From NCBI GenBank assembly GCA_026419775.2, contig JAOPGA020000682.1, positions 1-64,000 of the forward strand: DNA of 64,000 nucleotides, given 5' to 3'. The notes beneath the pieces are model-generated. The model worked only from the letters and a program-made list of their open reading frames with translations. It did no database searches and had not been told where the DNA came from. The stretch is from Acrasis kona (taxonomy: Eukaryota; Heterolobosea; Eutetramitea; Acrasida; Acrasidae). The position numbers and the translations under genes are program-made. This document shows, one piece after another, positions 53,628-64,000 of this stretch. Positions within the stretch are counted from its first letter, which is position 1. Each line of letters begins with the position of its first letter.

Positions 53628-55299
53628 ATGAGCTGCGTCGACGTCATTGCAATAAAACAACCTGATGGTACTTATAAATGCTCACCCATTATCGTACGGT
53701 TCAGTAAACCATCACCATACAAACAATCCGTATCTATTTTAATAGATGGCGATCCAGTTCACAACAAATGTGGATATCAATTTGTACTCGATAAAGGATA
53801 TCAATACGGCCACTTTGAACCAGTTGATGAGTATAACAGAAAAAAACTTGAAGAAAAAATCGGTCTACAGGAAAAATCACAAGATTCAAATTCATCAAAA
53901 GCAGCGTATTACTATAAGAAGGATACAAAGGACCAGACCGACGCGGCCCTAAGTTCCAACCCCACGTACAGACACGAAGATCCTGTAAAAAGACCTCCAT
54001 CAACATCATTATCCTCCTCCATAGTAAGGAAAATGTACAACATGTTTGGTGGTGAAAACGAAGCTTCTGCTGAACTCACGAAAAGGAATTCATCAGGTTT
54101 GGTAGATGATGATCATCATCACCTAGAGGGACTTGATCAAGATGAACTTGTCAAAGACGAACATCTATCTGAAGAAGACCAACTTCAACAAGAAGAACTT
54201 CCGGAAGAAGAAAATGCACCAGCCTCTTGGTCAGAAAGCATCTTGTCACACATTAATGTAAGGATTTCATCTTTATTCATATTACCCTTCATAGAGCGAA
54301 CATTACACAAATGAAATGATGACCCCATGTTTTGAGTGGATCAACCAACTCAACCTGGAATCAAGAGGTGAAGTGTGCAAATTGACATTTGTCAGCAACG
54401 GAGAGATGGTCATTGGAAAACTATACGTGTGGGATCATGATGTAAAGATTGTCATTAGCGACGTTGATGGAACGATTACAAAAAGTGACGTATGGGGACT
54501 ACTTTATACAAGAATGGGAAAAGATTACACACACGAAGGAATTTCTCGCTTATACACTTCCATACACAGATCAGGATACAAATTCATTTACTTGACGGCC
54601 AGACCCATCACACAAGCAACAGCGACTAGAGTATACATTGAAAGCATTTATCAAGATAAACACATCATGCCAGCAGGTCCAGTCATAACGACGCCTAATC
54701 GTCTAGTCACAGCAATGGCCAGAGAAGTCATCATACGAAGACCAGAAACTTTTAAAATCGCAATGTTGCAGTCCATCAGAAGTCTCTTCTCTGAAGATGT
54801 GAGTCCATTCGCAGCAGGGTTCGGAAACAGACCTACGGATTGTCAAAGTTACATTGCAGCAGGTGTGGAACCAAGTAAAAGTTACAGGATCAATCCAAAG
54901 GGAGAGTTGACGGTGATTGCCACAAGTAAAGTCTTTCAAGGATACACAATGTTACAAGAGACTGTTAGTGATTTGTTTCCACATCTTGGAAAGGCTTTAC
55001 CAGATATACCCGAGAATCTAAAAATAGCAAAAAATAAAGTTCCGCCTCCGATACCGGAAGAGCTCAAAAAAAAGAGGAACTCTCTCAAGTCTTCTCTGCC
55101 ACCAGTGCCAGCGAGCGCAAAGCATTCAAAGACGCATGTGGAATTGAACATGAGCAGAGAGAGCGGATTGTCTCTTGAGAGCTTACCTGTTTCGGAAACA
55201 AAAGTGGATGTGACGGACTTGTTGCCAAAAGGTCCTAAATTACCACCTCCTAGACCAAAGTCAACAAAGTTGCAAGCTGATTTGATCTCTTTTGATTAA
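53628..55299 (+). CDS. Lipin, phosphatidate phosphatase (PAP1)
   Basis: Two exons (53628-54257, 54295-55299), 37-nt intron, 544 aa. The N-LIP domain opens with DVIAIKQPDGTYKCSPIIVRFSK and continues to residue about 100. A disordered acidic/Ser-rich linker follows. The C-LIP/LNS2 haloacid-dehalogenase domain contains IVISDVDGTITKSDVWG, with the catalytic DxDGT at residues 266-270, then YLTARPI, PAGPVITTP and ETFKIAMLQSIRSLF. Lipins convert phosphatidate to diacylglycerol at the ER and regulate lipid gene expression. A short proline-rich tail (PPPIPEELK, LPPPRPKS) could bind SH3 or WW proteins. The shared promoter with the patatin phospholipase suggests coordinated lipid turnover. Confidence 0.94.
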
Positions 55300-55445
55300 A
55301 AGTTTTGAATTTTGGATATTTGATTGATGCAATTGGAATGTAGTCAGCCAATAAATAAGTATATAAAATCAATATTTAAATCTCTTTTCAGTTGCTGTGT
55401 GTTGTAATAGCAGCCATTACAATTTGTCCAACAATAAGAGCAGAA

Positions 55446-55998
55446 ATGAACGATATGCAAACATTGAAAACACAACAGAATCATAATGAGGATAGCAACA
55501 ATATTAATCATTTTCACCAACTTCGGTTCGACGATACAATTTCATCTCTCGCCATTTCGTATGGCGTAACAGAAGAGGAAATAAGATTTGCGAATAACAT
55601 ATCTGACATTTCCCATTGTGTAAGCTGATCCCACAACAGATGGCTTTAATTAAAAGGATCAACTGAAATTAATCATTCCTAATCCCACTCGCCGCCTTCC
55701 AGCAGAGAGAGAAATTGTGAGCGAGGCTGAAGTAGAGATGAAAAAGAAGCAATATGCAGTTCAACTGTTGAGTGCGGCAAAGAAAATAAATCAACAGGAA
55801 GCAGCTCGTCATTTGAGTGCTCATAACTATGATCTGGCAGAAACATTAAATGAGTTTCAAATTGACATTGACTGGAATAGAAAAGAGGATCTATACCAGA
55901 GGAATAGGAGAAAAATAAAGACATCATTATGGTGTTTTCTATGTTTATTTCCGGGGAGTACCGAGGAAACTAGAACGATGATGCCACCCGTTGATTGA
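55446..55998 (+). CDS. LysM-domain protein (LYSMD-like)
   Basis: Two exons (55446-55619, 55657-55998), 37-nt intron placed by phase and by restoring DQLKLIIPNP, 171 aa. The ATG at 55446 is the first in frame; the frame is open back to 55392 with a hydrophobic stretch, and a TTTTCAG just before it hints at an intron in the 5' region. The LysM motif (HQLRFDDTISSLAISYGVTEEEIRFAN) ends with IIPNP as in LYSMD1-4. A UBA-like helical segment follows (AARHLSAHNYDLAETLNEFQIDIDW). LysM modules bind GlcNAc polymers when extracellular, but cytosolic LYSMD-type proteins have unknown roles. No transmembrane segment is sure, though a Cys-containing hydrophobic stretch lies near the C-terminus. Confidence 0.75.
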
Positions 55999-56034
55999 GT
56001 AATAAAGTGAAAAATTGTATTAAATGTTGATAAT

Positions 56035-56471
56035 TTACTGTTCTTTGTTTTCTTCTTTGTTTTCTTCTTTTCCTTTTTGTTCAGCTGCTACCTTTTTTTC
56101 CATTCTTTTAATAAATCTGTCGTCTATTTGTTTAAGTGAGATCTCTTTGTCAATGTGCTCAAGAACTTGAGTTTTGTCAAGTTTAACCCCTGTTCAAAAT
56201 GTTATGTGAAATCAATAAATAATGTCATACTGTAATCTTCTTTTCCTTCATCTTTTTTTGCTTGAACAATGCCGTGTCTTATGAAGTACGCGGCCTCATA
56301 CGCGTCATTTATCAATGGTTGGGACTCGTTTTCGTTCGCAAACTTGTTTTTGAGGAACAAACCTTTAGTTTGTTGGATGAAGTCTTTGTAAGCGACTGCG
56401 TCTTCTCTAAACGTATAACTTCCAGCACGAAGAACGGCACGGAATGCTCCCAAGGATGTTTTAGCAGACAT
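56035..56471 (-). CDS. LYR-motif protein, MZM1/LYRM7-like complex III assembly factor
   Basis: Two exons (complement of 56231-56471 and 56035-56189), 41-nt intron, 131 aa; ATG at 56471. The N-terminal half reads SLGAFRAVLRAGSYTFREDAVAYKDF, matching the MZM1/LYRM7 version of the LYR domain, where R-x-x-L-R with the following F-x-x-D is typical. LYRM7/Mzm1 chaperones the Rieske iron-sulfur protein in the mitochondrial matrix before its insertion into complex III. The C-terminus is Lys/Glu/Asn-rich (GKEENKEENKEQ) and probably disordered. The gene is convergent with the LysM gene (36 bases between stops). Confidence 0.78.
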
Positions 56472-56684
56472 TGCACACAATTGTAAACTAATCCGGAATA
56501 TTTACAATGACCAGAAGAAAGTTTACTCGATCGTTTTTGGGTGGAGATTGCCAAATAATAACAATAATATAGTGGTTCATGCTGCACTGTTCTCTGCTCC
56601 GAGGGAAATAGATATGGTTGGTGTTAGAAGAAGCGCTTTGATTAACTGAGCATAAATAAAAACCTTTACTACAAATGATTACTT

Positions 56685-56757
56685 ATAGATGTAGAGCAAT
56701 AGCGTAGATATGACCACACGCTTTTCCACCTTTGTGATTATAGTAAGGGCAATCACA
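56685..56757 (-). pseudogene. SWIM zinc-finger remnant
   Basis: Minus-strand frame reading MCDCPYYNHKGGKACGHIYAI before a stop: the C-x-C ... C-x-H layout of SWIM fingers, which close the C-termini of MULE-type transposases. Only the finger remains, probably a transposon relic adjoining the Harbinger-like remnant. Confidence 0.4.
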
Positions 56758-56809
56758 CATTACAAGTTGGGAGAAAATTGTGTATGTGTAGTCTGATGGC
56801 TCTGAATAC

Positions 56810-58167
56810 AAATAGAACACGCCAGCTCTTGAAGTGGATGTTCTCAAAGTATAGGCTCTATCTGATTATCAGGACAGTGGTAACGAGGACAATGGTAGCG
56901 ATTATGACCGTGACATTTAACATATTGGTGGGTTTAACAATTATTCATCTGATGATCCTGAAGAAGATCCTGAGGACTGTGAGGCCTTAGATACTGTGTC
57001 CATATACACCGGAGCAAATCAAAGAATGAGGAAAGTGATTGTTGATGATGACGATGACGATGACTCTGGTGATGGATCTAATGAAGCTTCTAGTTCAAAC
57101 AACGGGGATTTGCAGATAGACGAGGTTATACCACGCAACATCGAACTGATGAGTGTACCCATCGTTTCTTCAACCATTGAGAGAAAAAGAAGAGTGCCAA
57201 CAACAACATTGACTAGCAATCAACAAGAGTACAGTATCTCAACTACTGCAGATATAAACAGTGAGAGTGAAATAGTCTCGGACCTCAAGGACTAGACAAG
57301 GTACAAATGCAAGAAAGGCACACATGATGGGAAGCAATACCTTTGTTTTGATAGGGAGGACGGGTCAGAATTGGTGAAATTCATCAAGAACAGCAACAAG
57401 GAGGTCAAGTTGTATGGATGTATATCACGAAAAAATGCGATGTACCTTTTCATGTACTATAATGTGTCAGGTGATGGATATCAAAAGATAGAAGATGTAG
57501 CAAGATCTCCACACTCCAATATGAAACATGTCTTTGGATCTTTGCGCAACTTACTACAGCCCTGGGCTGATTTGAAGATTGAATCTGGCACATTGAAATC
57601 CCATAAGTCGATTGCAAAGATTTACACGCGACACTCAGAATTTGTTTACACAACCCTGATTGTTGATTCAGCACCATTTCCTCTTAGCAAGCAGGATGAT
57701 TTAAAGACAAAGTCAATTCACCACTCCATAAGGAGAACAAGCATGCCATCAACGTACAATTTATAATTACACATGACCATAAGATTGTCTTCTTGTCAGG
57801 ACCTTTCACTCCAAATTGCACGACTCAGCAGAAATTCAACATTTTAAAAATTTTCTGCAAGGGTGATACCATGATGGCTGATAATCATTATAGCCCACTA
57901 GTCAAGAAATGAAAATGTCCCAAGGTTATATGTAAGCACCACAAACCAAGAAAGCAAAACTTGCTGGATGACCAGGCAAAATACAACGCCTTGTTTGCTG
58001 CAGAAAGACACAAGGTGGAGAACGCTATAGGCGATCTAAAAAAGCGTTTGACAATTTTAAAAGGCCTTGGCAGAAATCACCCGAGTCACTTTACGAAACA
58101 GTGCATATTGCTTGCGCTATTCATAACTGTAATAGTTCAATTTTTCACTTTATTTGGCTATGGTTAA
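56810..58167 (+). pseudogene. Degenerate Harbinger-like (DDE_Tnp_4) transposase
   Basis: A long frame broken by stops (for example TAG at 57293-57295, TGA at about 57910) and one frameshift near 57766. In order it shows an acidic N-terminal part with DDDDDDDSGDG, a domain around YGCISRKNAMYLF, QPWADLKIES, then TTLIVDSAPFPLSK (first catalytic Asp), HDHKIVFLSGPFT, ADNHYSPLVKK (second Asp) and RHKVENAIGDLKKRL (catalytic Glu). The DDE triad is visible but the ORF is dead. PIF/Harbinger transposons move DNA by cut and paste, often with a separate Myb-like helper, which is not seen here. Confidence 0.75.
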
Positions 58168-59628
58168 CCCACATTACAATAGTTATATAGTATAGTACTT
58201 CATTCCACATTTGCAAGCACAGTGGGATGATGCCTTTTATTACACATTTGGCAGCAGAATAGATGTCCCGATCTCATTGTCTTTGTTTTATTACTGGGGC
58301 AGCTGATCACAATATCCATGGTACTACCTGTGGTGGTTGTGGTTGTGCATAAAAAACAACTGCAATAAGTATTCACAGGATAGTGTTGAGACCACGTACT
58401 AGATTCATTGTGTATGTGATGTGGCCCGTTTGTATAAATAAATAATTAAATAATTAATTAATTAAATAAATAATTAAATAAATAATTTTAGGGTAAAATA
58501 TCATTACCCTACATATTCACGGAACGTGCATCACGTTATTGCTATATTGTTTATCTCAGAAGTTGGTTTGAACTTTGATAAATCCATTATATGAAAGATC
58601 GTCAAGAAAATGTGCTTGCAACATGTTTGTTTCAAAGTATGGCATCTCCATATGTCAACGATAAATAATTCATGAACTGTTGTTCTCATCTTGTTGTTTA
58701 AATGTTGAAACATCAACTTCTGTGTATGCGTCCATCGCACTATCAAAGATTACTTGTGCTTCATCCAATGTAATATTTCGGATCGTTTTCCTGCTGTTGA
58801 ACAAGCCATTGACATGGTCATTGTATGCATCGTGCAGCTCAGTAATAAGGTTAAAATAATGAGCATGTCACCTCATCTAGTTTGATACAATGCGACGTTA
58901 TATACCAGATTCATGCTGACAATAACAAGAGAGAAGATCTGAACATTGTAGACTGAACAACCTCATGGTTTGTTTCAACATTTCCCCAGTGATTTTGACA
59001 ACCCTGCCCAAATGCGATAAATACACAATATTGATTGACGGATCGACCGATTAATTGGTGAAGCTGAAGGTGGAATCATATATTGAATAAATTAACCAGC
59101 ACCATAGTGAACGAACAATGTTCTCAGACAAGACCTTGAATTCTGTCGCTTGATCGCAAATAGCTATCCCAAAACATTGCTCTTGGACCACCACCAATGC
59201 ATTGGCAACAAATCCTTGCGACTGAAACAGTGAGTATAATTAATATTATAATTCTTATCATCTTGCAAAGTTTCAAGTCTTGTCATGACAATAAAGAGCT
59301 TTGCAATCAGTTTCTCCTCATTACTCAAGAAATGCTGGACCGGGTATTTCAAGAGTATTTGCATATTGTTATTGTCTCTGCGAAGCAGGTTTCTCGTTTC
59401 AGTATCCCTTACATATTTTGTTGACAGTAATGGGGTGCAAAAGAAGTCAAGTGTTACTAATGAATGTGGTGGAGATTGGTACCAGCAGTGGATAAGTCAA
59501 CTGCTAGCGGAAAATCTCACTGTAATTATCCACTTGTAGTTCGATTTTCCCCAAGCAGCGATTATCTATGAAACGCTCGGACGCTTCACCTCCGAATCCT
59601 TTGAGATAATTTATTGAACTTTTTTACA
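58168..59628. other. Gene-poor stretch with relic frames
   Basis: Nearly 1.5 kb without a gene. It includes an AT-only tract of AATTAAAT units (58440-58495). Scattered minus-strand frames (about 58730-58850 and 59164-59364) give protein-like text such as NITLDEAQVIFDSAMDAYTEVD and SNEEKLIAKLFIVMTRLETL, perhaps remnants of another transposase nested with the neighbouring SWIM relic. Confidence 0.4.
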
Positions 59629-61433
59629 ATGGATAAAATGAACAAGAGGTTGGAGACAGTCAGGTATGGTATCCTCCATTAAATATCTCCTTAACTATTA
59701 AGTGATATCGATCGTAGTAAAGAAAAACTATTAAATCACACTAGGGTAGATCTTGATAAAATATTAACTGAATTGGATGGTACATACTTTGGGGCTCGGT
59801 CATTGGTGCGGTCAATATCTTGGTCATCTAACATGAAAAGCTCTAGTTTCAATGTAAACTTGGGGGAAAAATCTATATCACTTAGTAAATTTGTACTAGA
59901 ATTAAGACCCTTAAGAGACCTAGCTTGTACAATATTACATGCAATGGTACACATTTACTGTAACCTTAAAGAAGACCAACATGATATTGAGATATTTGAG
60001 GAATGGAAAGAATCATTGTTTTTGAATGGTTGGGATATTGATGATCCCCACCACGGAAGAAATTGGAAAGAATGCAAAATGTTCCGAACATACGTCTGGA
60101 TGGTACGTCACTAAATAACAACTCTTCTGAAATGTATAAAGTGCAAACGATGTGGGGAAAAATTCAAAAGATTCGCAAATATGGAAAACATTTGTATGAG
60201 ACACGAAAGAGTAATGGTGGGCCCACAACAGGTAACTTTAAAATTATAATCATCTGACTCTTTTTAAGGAACACAACAGACAATTAGATAGTCACTTGAA
60301 CATTTGCGGAACCGAAGAATACATTATTGCCTTAACAAAACCCGCTGAAAAGACTCCAGAAAAGGTCACACCCATTAAAAGAAAAGTAGCGAGACAAAAC
60401 CTAGACGACACGCAAGCCACAATGGACTACTTTTCTCCTACAAGTAATGTCACCTTCATGAATATTTTTATTAACAATGACAGAAAAAACAAATACACGT
60501 CGAAAAACAAAATCATGTAAACATTGCAAAGAGGACATAACCTTTTCCGTCGACCTAGAATTCCAAATGCATGAACGGAGATGTGGAAAAAAACCAAGTC
60601 CAACAGAAGAAACAGAACGTGGACGCGGAAGAACATTAAACTTACAAAAAAGACGTCGTTCAAACAATCATTCCGAAGAGATCACTATCGATGATGATGA
60701 TGATGATGAGATTGTTATTGATGACGATGACGTTCAATGTACAGACGCACCAGATGGAGCTCAAGTAGTCAACGTGGATATGGAATACGTACCATTAAGA
60801 CCGCCGCCAAAAGCAAATAGACAACCGGTTACTACATTTATAGCGTTGGACTCGAATGACGATGACCTTTTCGACGAAGACATATTTCACTCAGAATTAA
60901 GTAACTTTGAATTGTCTAATGACACAAGTCCACCAAAAGACACTTTTGTATATAATAGTACCCCAGATGCCTCAAGTGATAAGACAACAACCACGCCCAA
61001 TACACCTCCTAATGATCTTGACGATGACTCCTATGTTCCATGTTCGGTTGGGATCATTGATGACAATGTAGAAGAAGAGGAACAATCTGTAACTAAATCT
61101 AATAAAAGTACTTTTTTTGAGGAGGAACAAGATTTTGAGCGGCCGAAGCGTCCCTCTTCATCAACAAATGTTTTGACTCCACCAAAAACAAATACATTAC
61201 AAAAAAGTTTTAAACCTTCGGCTTCGACTGCTAGTCCTCCTAGTTCGATTGAGACACCATCAACTCCAGCGACTCCTCCTTCTAATAGAACATCTCAAAG
61301 TAAGTCACAAAGTAGTCAACATACACCGCAGACATCACAAAGTAGCCGACCTACACCGAACAACACTCCCACTACTCCTAAAAAACTAGTAACTCCCAAG
61401 TTAATTGGCTTTTCAAATCGAGTTAAAAAATAA
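59629..61433 (+). CDS. Spartan (SPRTN)-like protein with HAMVH in place of HExxH
   Basis: Five exons (59629-59663, 59703-60102, 60142-60231, 60269-60443, 60484-61433), introns 37-40 nt, 549 aa. The SprT-like domain (LELRPLRDLACTILHAMVHIY) aligns to human SPRTN but has Ala92 where the catalytic Glu should be; the metal-binding His91 and His95 are kept, and a third His is likely in DPHHGRNWKE. A zinc ribbon (CKRCGEKFKRFANMENIC ... CG) follows, then a near-PIP box (QATMDYF), and a C2HC UBZ-like finger (CKHCKEDITFSVDLEFQMHERRC). The tail is acidic and then Ser/Thr/Pro-rich. SPRTN removes DNA-protein crosslinks at replication forks; this version may be catalytically inactive or the base is a misread. 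Confidence 0.8.
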
Positions 61434-62488
61434 TTAAAATGATTTTTGTTAAATTTATTTTTTTTTATTTGCATTGAAAATCCTGTAAACCGAGGTGGTC
61501 CAGATAAATCTGCAACAGGCGCCTCACTTTTTTGTTCTTCTTGTTTTATTGGTGTCACTGTAACAGGTTCTTCCTTCTTTTCTTCTTCTTGAGTTGTCTC
61601 AAAGTATGTGCTTTCTGGAATCTCCTCCGTGTCAACTTCCTCCCATTGTCCAAATCCAGTGTTTTGGTCGACGTTTTGTTTGGGAATTTCATTACGTATC
61701 GCAATGTGTTCTTGTTCGCTCATTGTTTTTTTGTATTTCTTTCTTGGCGGCGAGTCTTCCACATTTTCCTCTTCCTCTTGTTGTTGTTCTTCAACATCTT
61801 TTGTTGACTCTTCGTTATTTTCATCTTCTTGGTCATCATCATCATTTTCATAAAAAAAGTAATTGGGATCATTGTAATAAGCTTCTTCTTTGGTCATGTG
61901 TTTGTTAGGTCCCTCCACACCTGGTTTCTGCTTGTCTTTCTTCTTCTTCTTGTTTTTCTTTTTTTTGGCATTTTGTTGATTGGGTTTTTGTTTATTTTGG
62001 ATTTGAGCAGGGACTACAGGTTGCTCTGACGGCATTGTTTGTACATTTTGTGCATTCATCATTTGAAGTAACATGTTTGGATCTGGAGGTGGGGGAATCA
62101 TCATGTTGAAAAGTATTCTTGGATCTGGTGGGGGAGGTATTGGTAGGTTAGTGGGCACTGGTGGTTTATTATGTTCATATGTGTTTCCGATGGATGGTAC
62201 AGGTAGATTTTTGAGAGTTGTTTTGGTCACTGAAACTCCACCACTAAGGTCGCTCTCATTTGCCCTAGATGCGGCCAGCTCGATTCGAAGTAGCTCTTGC
62301 TGCAATTCTCTTTCATTCTTCTCGCTTGCTGTCTTTTCTTTTCTTTGAATGTGGATGTGTCTTTGTTGGGCATTTCTATGCTGATCTGAAGCTTCGTGTT
62401 GTTTGCGAGAGTGTGGTGTATCAGGAATCCAGAATTTACAATATGGACAATAGTGTTTTGTTGCAAATTTCCATGACTCTCCCGTCAT
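61316..62488 (-). CDS. WBP4/FBP21-like splicing factor with U1-type zinc finger
   Basis: Single exon, ATG at 62488, 390 aa. Residues 1-45 (KHYCPYCKFWIPDTPHSRKQHEASDQHRN) form the U1-C/matrin-type C2H2 finger that opens WBP4/FBP21. Two near-identical proline blocks (IPPPPDP near 118 and 133) resemble WW ligands, in place of or in addition to WW domains, which are not visible. The middle is Lys/Asn-rich then acidic. WBP4 binds U2 snRNP-associated factors during spliceosome activation. The frame continues past a likely end at PPRFTGFSMQIKK to a stop at 61316, overlapping the final 118 bases of the convergent Spartan-like CDS. The last 40 residues may be read-through; an intron could shorten it. 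Confidence 0.75.
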   Translation of the reverse strand: MTGESWKFATKHYCPYCKFWIPDTPHSRKQHEASDQHRNAQQRHIHIQRKEKTASEKNERELQQELLRIELAASRANESDLSGGVSVTKTTLKNLPVPSIGNTYEHNKPPVPTNLPIPPPPDPRILFNMMIPPPPDPNMLLQMMNAQNVQTMPSEQPVVPAQIQNKQKPNQQNAKKKKNKKKKKDKQKPGVEGPNKHMTKEEAYYNDPNYFFYENDDDDQEDENNEESTKDVEEQQQEEEENVEDSPPRKKYKKTMSEQEHIAIRNEIPKQNVDQNTGFGQWEEVDTEEIPESTYFETTQEEEKKEEPVTVTPIKQEEQKSEAPVADLSGPPRFTGFSMQIKKNKFNKNHFNYFLTRFEKPINLGVTSFLGVVGVLFGVGRLLCDVCGVC

Positions 62489-62724
62489 TTTTTATGTTAA
62501 TGGAGATGGTAGAAGGTTTTTAAATCAGAACTTTCGTTGAGATTCAACGTTGTTACAAACTTTGTAACAAGCCCAACAATCGGATACCTGTATCAAGAGG
62601 AAAAAGTATAAAAAATAATATTAAACCAATCGAGGGTGTGAAAGATTATATGTTGCTAAACAAGAATGAGCAGTATATACTACAAGACCAATACATCACA
62701 CCATCATTGTTACTAATAAAGTGT
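62489..62724. other. Promoter region of WBP4-like gene
   Basis: About 240 bases between the WBP4-like start and the MED15-like stop. No coding signal; a frame at 62638-62853 overlaps the adjacent gene and is a shadow. Confidence 0.5.
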
Positions 62725-64000
62725 TTATTCTATTACGCCATCACTCTCTGTCTGCTCTGTGAGGACTTGTTTCACACAAGTCAACCAAGTCTTTATCACA
62801 AAAGGAACACGAACGACCCCAGATCTGCTTTTCTTATTGTTTACAGTATATAAAAACAAGGCCTTTGCGCCAGAGAAAATATCATTCATTTCATCAACAA
62901 GGCCACTATTAAATTTACTTTGATGTGCGACCATGTTCATGACGTCGTGACCGTCATCATGGTCCGTGAGACATATGGACAACACTAATGGAGGAATATA
63001 ACACAAAGAACTATGAATACAAATTTTGATTTCAAATTGATTCCGATCATGACCACTAGCCTTTAAATGTATAATAGGAGAAACCATTATGCCTTGTATT
63101 GAAAAGTCCGTAATCTTTGTCCCATTCAAAAGGCTCTGATGCAGTTGCTTGAGATCCACAGCACTTTCGTACTCTTGACACTTTGTGAGTGGCAACTTTC
63201 TCTTCTTACTTGCAATGGATGTGGTGGTGTAGATGGGTTCCGAGGAGATGAGCGGTTGTGGAGATGTAGTCAATGTCGTCGTCGACGACTTCTCAAAAGT
63301 ATGAATCTGGTCGAAAAAGTCCTGTTGTTCCGTAAATACATCCATCTTGTCTTGTATTCTACCAAGTGATGATCTAAGGTCGCGTGGAAACTCTCTCTCC
63401 ATACCAACTAGCACTCCAATTAAACGTTGTGTTGGATCCTTGACTGTGGGTTGAGTTGCTTCTTGATGTTGTTGTTGTTGTTGTGGAGGAGTGTTTGAAG
63501 GAATTTCAATAATTGTCGAAGTCGAAGTTGAAGGTATTGGTTTGATCTCCTGCTGTTGTGCTTGAACTACTATGGGTACATTTGGGACCTGTGTTTGTAT
63601 TTGTGATTGGACTTGGATGGGTTGTTGAGGTATTTGCTTTTGTACCATCGTGGGCACCATGCCAACCTATCACAACACGTCAGACAATTGCATCAAAATG
63701 GACTTACTTTCATTTGCTTCTGTAATTGCTGCTCTATGGAACTTAACATTTGCAAATCATACGTTGTCGGTGTAAAAGTACGCGGTGCTGTTTTCCCAGT
63801 CACGACATCATAGACTTTATGGAATTGTTTAACCAGAGCATCGTACTTGGTAAGACTTTTTTCTATTTTTTGAAGATTTTCAGGCGAATTCATTTCCAGG
63901 GGCTTCATTTTTTGCAATTGACGAAGTTCATTACGTTTTTGAGTGAAAGTGTCCGCAAAGCCCTTGATATTCTCCGCATAGGGTTTGAATTGTTCAATCT
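62725..64000 (-). CDS. Mediator MED15-like subunit (5' end beyond window)
   Basis: Partial: the last exon is complement of 62725-63666, the preceding one 63708-64000 and continues beyond the window; intron 63667-63707 (41 nt). At least 411 residues are visible. The upstream exon is helical (PYAENIKGFADTFTQKRNELRQL). A Gln/Pro/Thr-rich middle follows. The C-terminal domain (EIKICIHSSLCYIPPLVLSICLTD ... FVIKTWLTCVKQVL) resembles the MED15/ARC105 C-terminal block, where a Pro-Pro-hydrophobic strand and a terminal W-x-x-x-x-x-Q helix recur. MED15 is the activator-binding subunit of the Mediator tail. Assignment is moderate since the KIX domain would lie outside the window. Confidence 0.5.

Noticed and set aside
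58440-58500. AT-only tract as a replication origin or telomeric/centromeric signal
   Set aside because: A simple AATTAAAT run without supporting features; treated as low-complexity sequence.

Overview
The window is nuclear DNA of a compact, AT-rich eukaryotic microbe. About 31 protein-coding genes lie on both strands, mostly a few hundred bases apart. Introns are GT-AG and extremely short (about 33-45 nt; some 50 can be placed by restoring conserved domains), and the standard genetic code fits throughout. The mix of genes (Tra1/TRRAP, NF-YC, a Mediator-like tail subunit, an outer-dynein-arm docking TPR protein, a CHASE-PAS-RGS receptor, ELMO and longin-SNARE proteins) fits a free-living amoeboflagellate protist. 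A heterolobosean (Naegleria/Acrasis-like) is my best guess; this is inference, not a sequence match. Two N bases at 31408-31409 mark an assembly gap.

Layout. 1-11.2 kb: TMEM222-like protein, an unknown small coiled-coil gene, a decayed KCTD-WD40 gene, a secreted endonuclease I, a half-size MFS transporter divergent from a FAD monooxygenase, a secreted repetitive protein, a DHHC acyltransferase, and the CHASE-PAS-RGS receptor. 11.5-24.2 kb: one giant Tra1/TRRAP pseudokinase gene whose reading frame slips by +1 in two places. 24.2-31.1 kb: mitochondrial uS2, a Tudor-like DUF2945 protein, NF-YC, small membrane or AT-hook ORFs, a seven-helix membrane receptor, and a secreted catalase-like protein. 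32-34.7 kb: an RCC1-propeller surface protein with one intron per blade, a Thr/Pro stalk and a GPI-type tail. 35.5-46.5 kb: EI24/RRT8-like membrane protein, LTV1, ELMO-domain protein, R-SNARE, ODAD4/TTC25, its divergent partner, and a PX-associated (Lec1-like) protein.

46.5-51.7 kb is accessory: a 950-bp fold-back element made from a Tc1/IS630-like transposon, a second transposase remnant, an intact cupin-DUF2867 gene, a decayed ORF and a tRNA-Ile(AAU) with an insertion in its D loop. 51.8-56.5 kb: patatin phospholipase, lipin, LysM protein and a MZM1/LYRM7-like assembly factor. 56.7-59.6 kb is a transposon graveyard (Harbinger-like DDE remnant, SWIM finger). 59.6-64 kb: a Spartan (SPRTN)-like protein whose HExxH motif reads HAMVH, a WBP4-like splicing factor whose CDS overlaps it in antisense, and the 3' part of a Mediator-15-like gene.

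Functional themes: transcription (Tra1, NF-YC, MED15-like), ribosome and mitochondrial biogenesis (LTV1, uS2m, MZM1-like), signalling at the surface (CHASE-PAS-RGS, 7TM protein, RCC1 surface protein), cilia (ODAD4), lipid metabolism (lipin, patatin) and DNA repair (SPRTN-like). There are no operons; neighbours are paired mainly as divergent or tightly convergent pairs.
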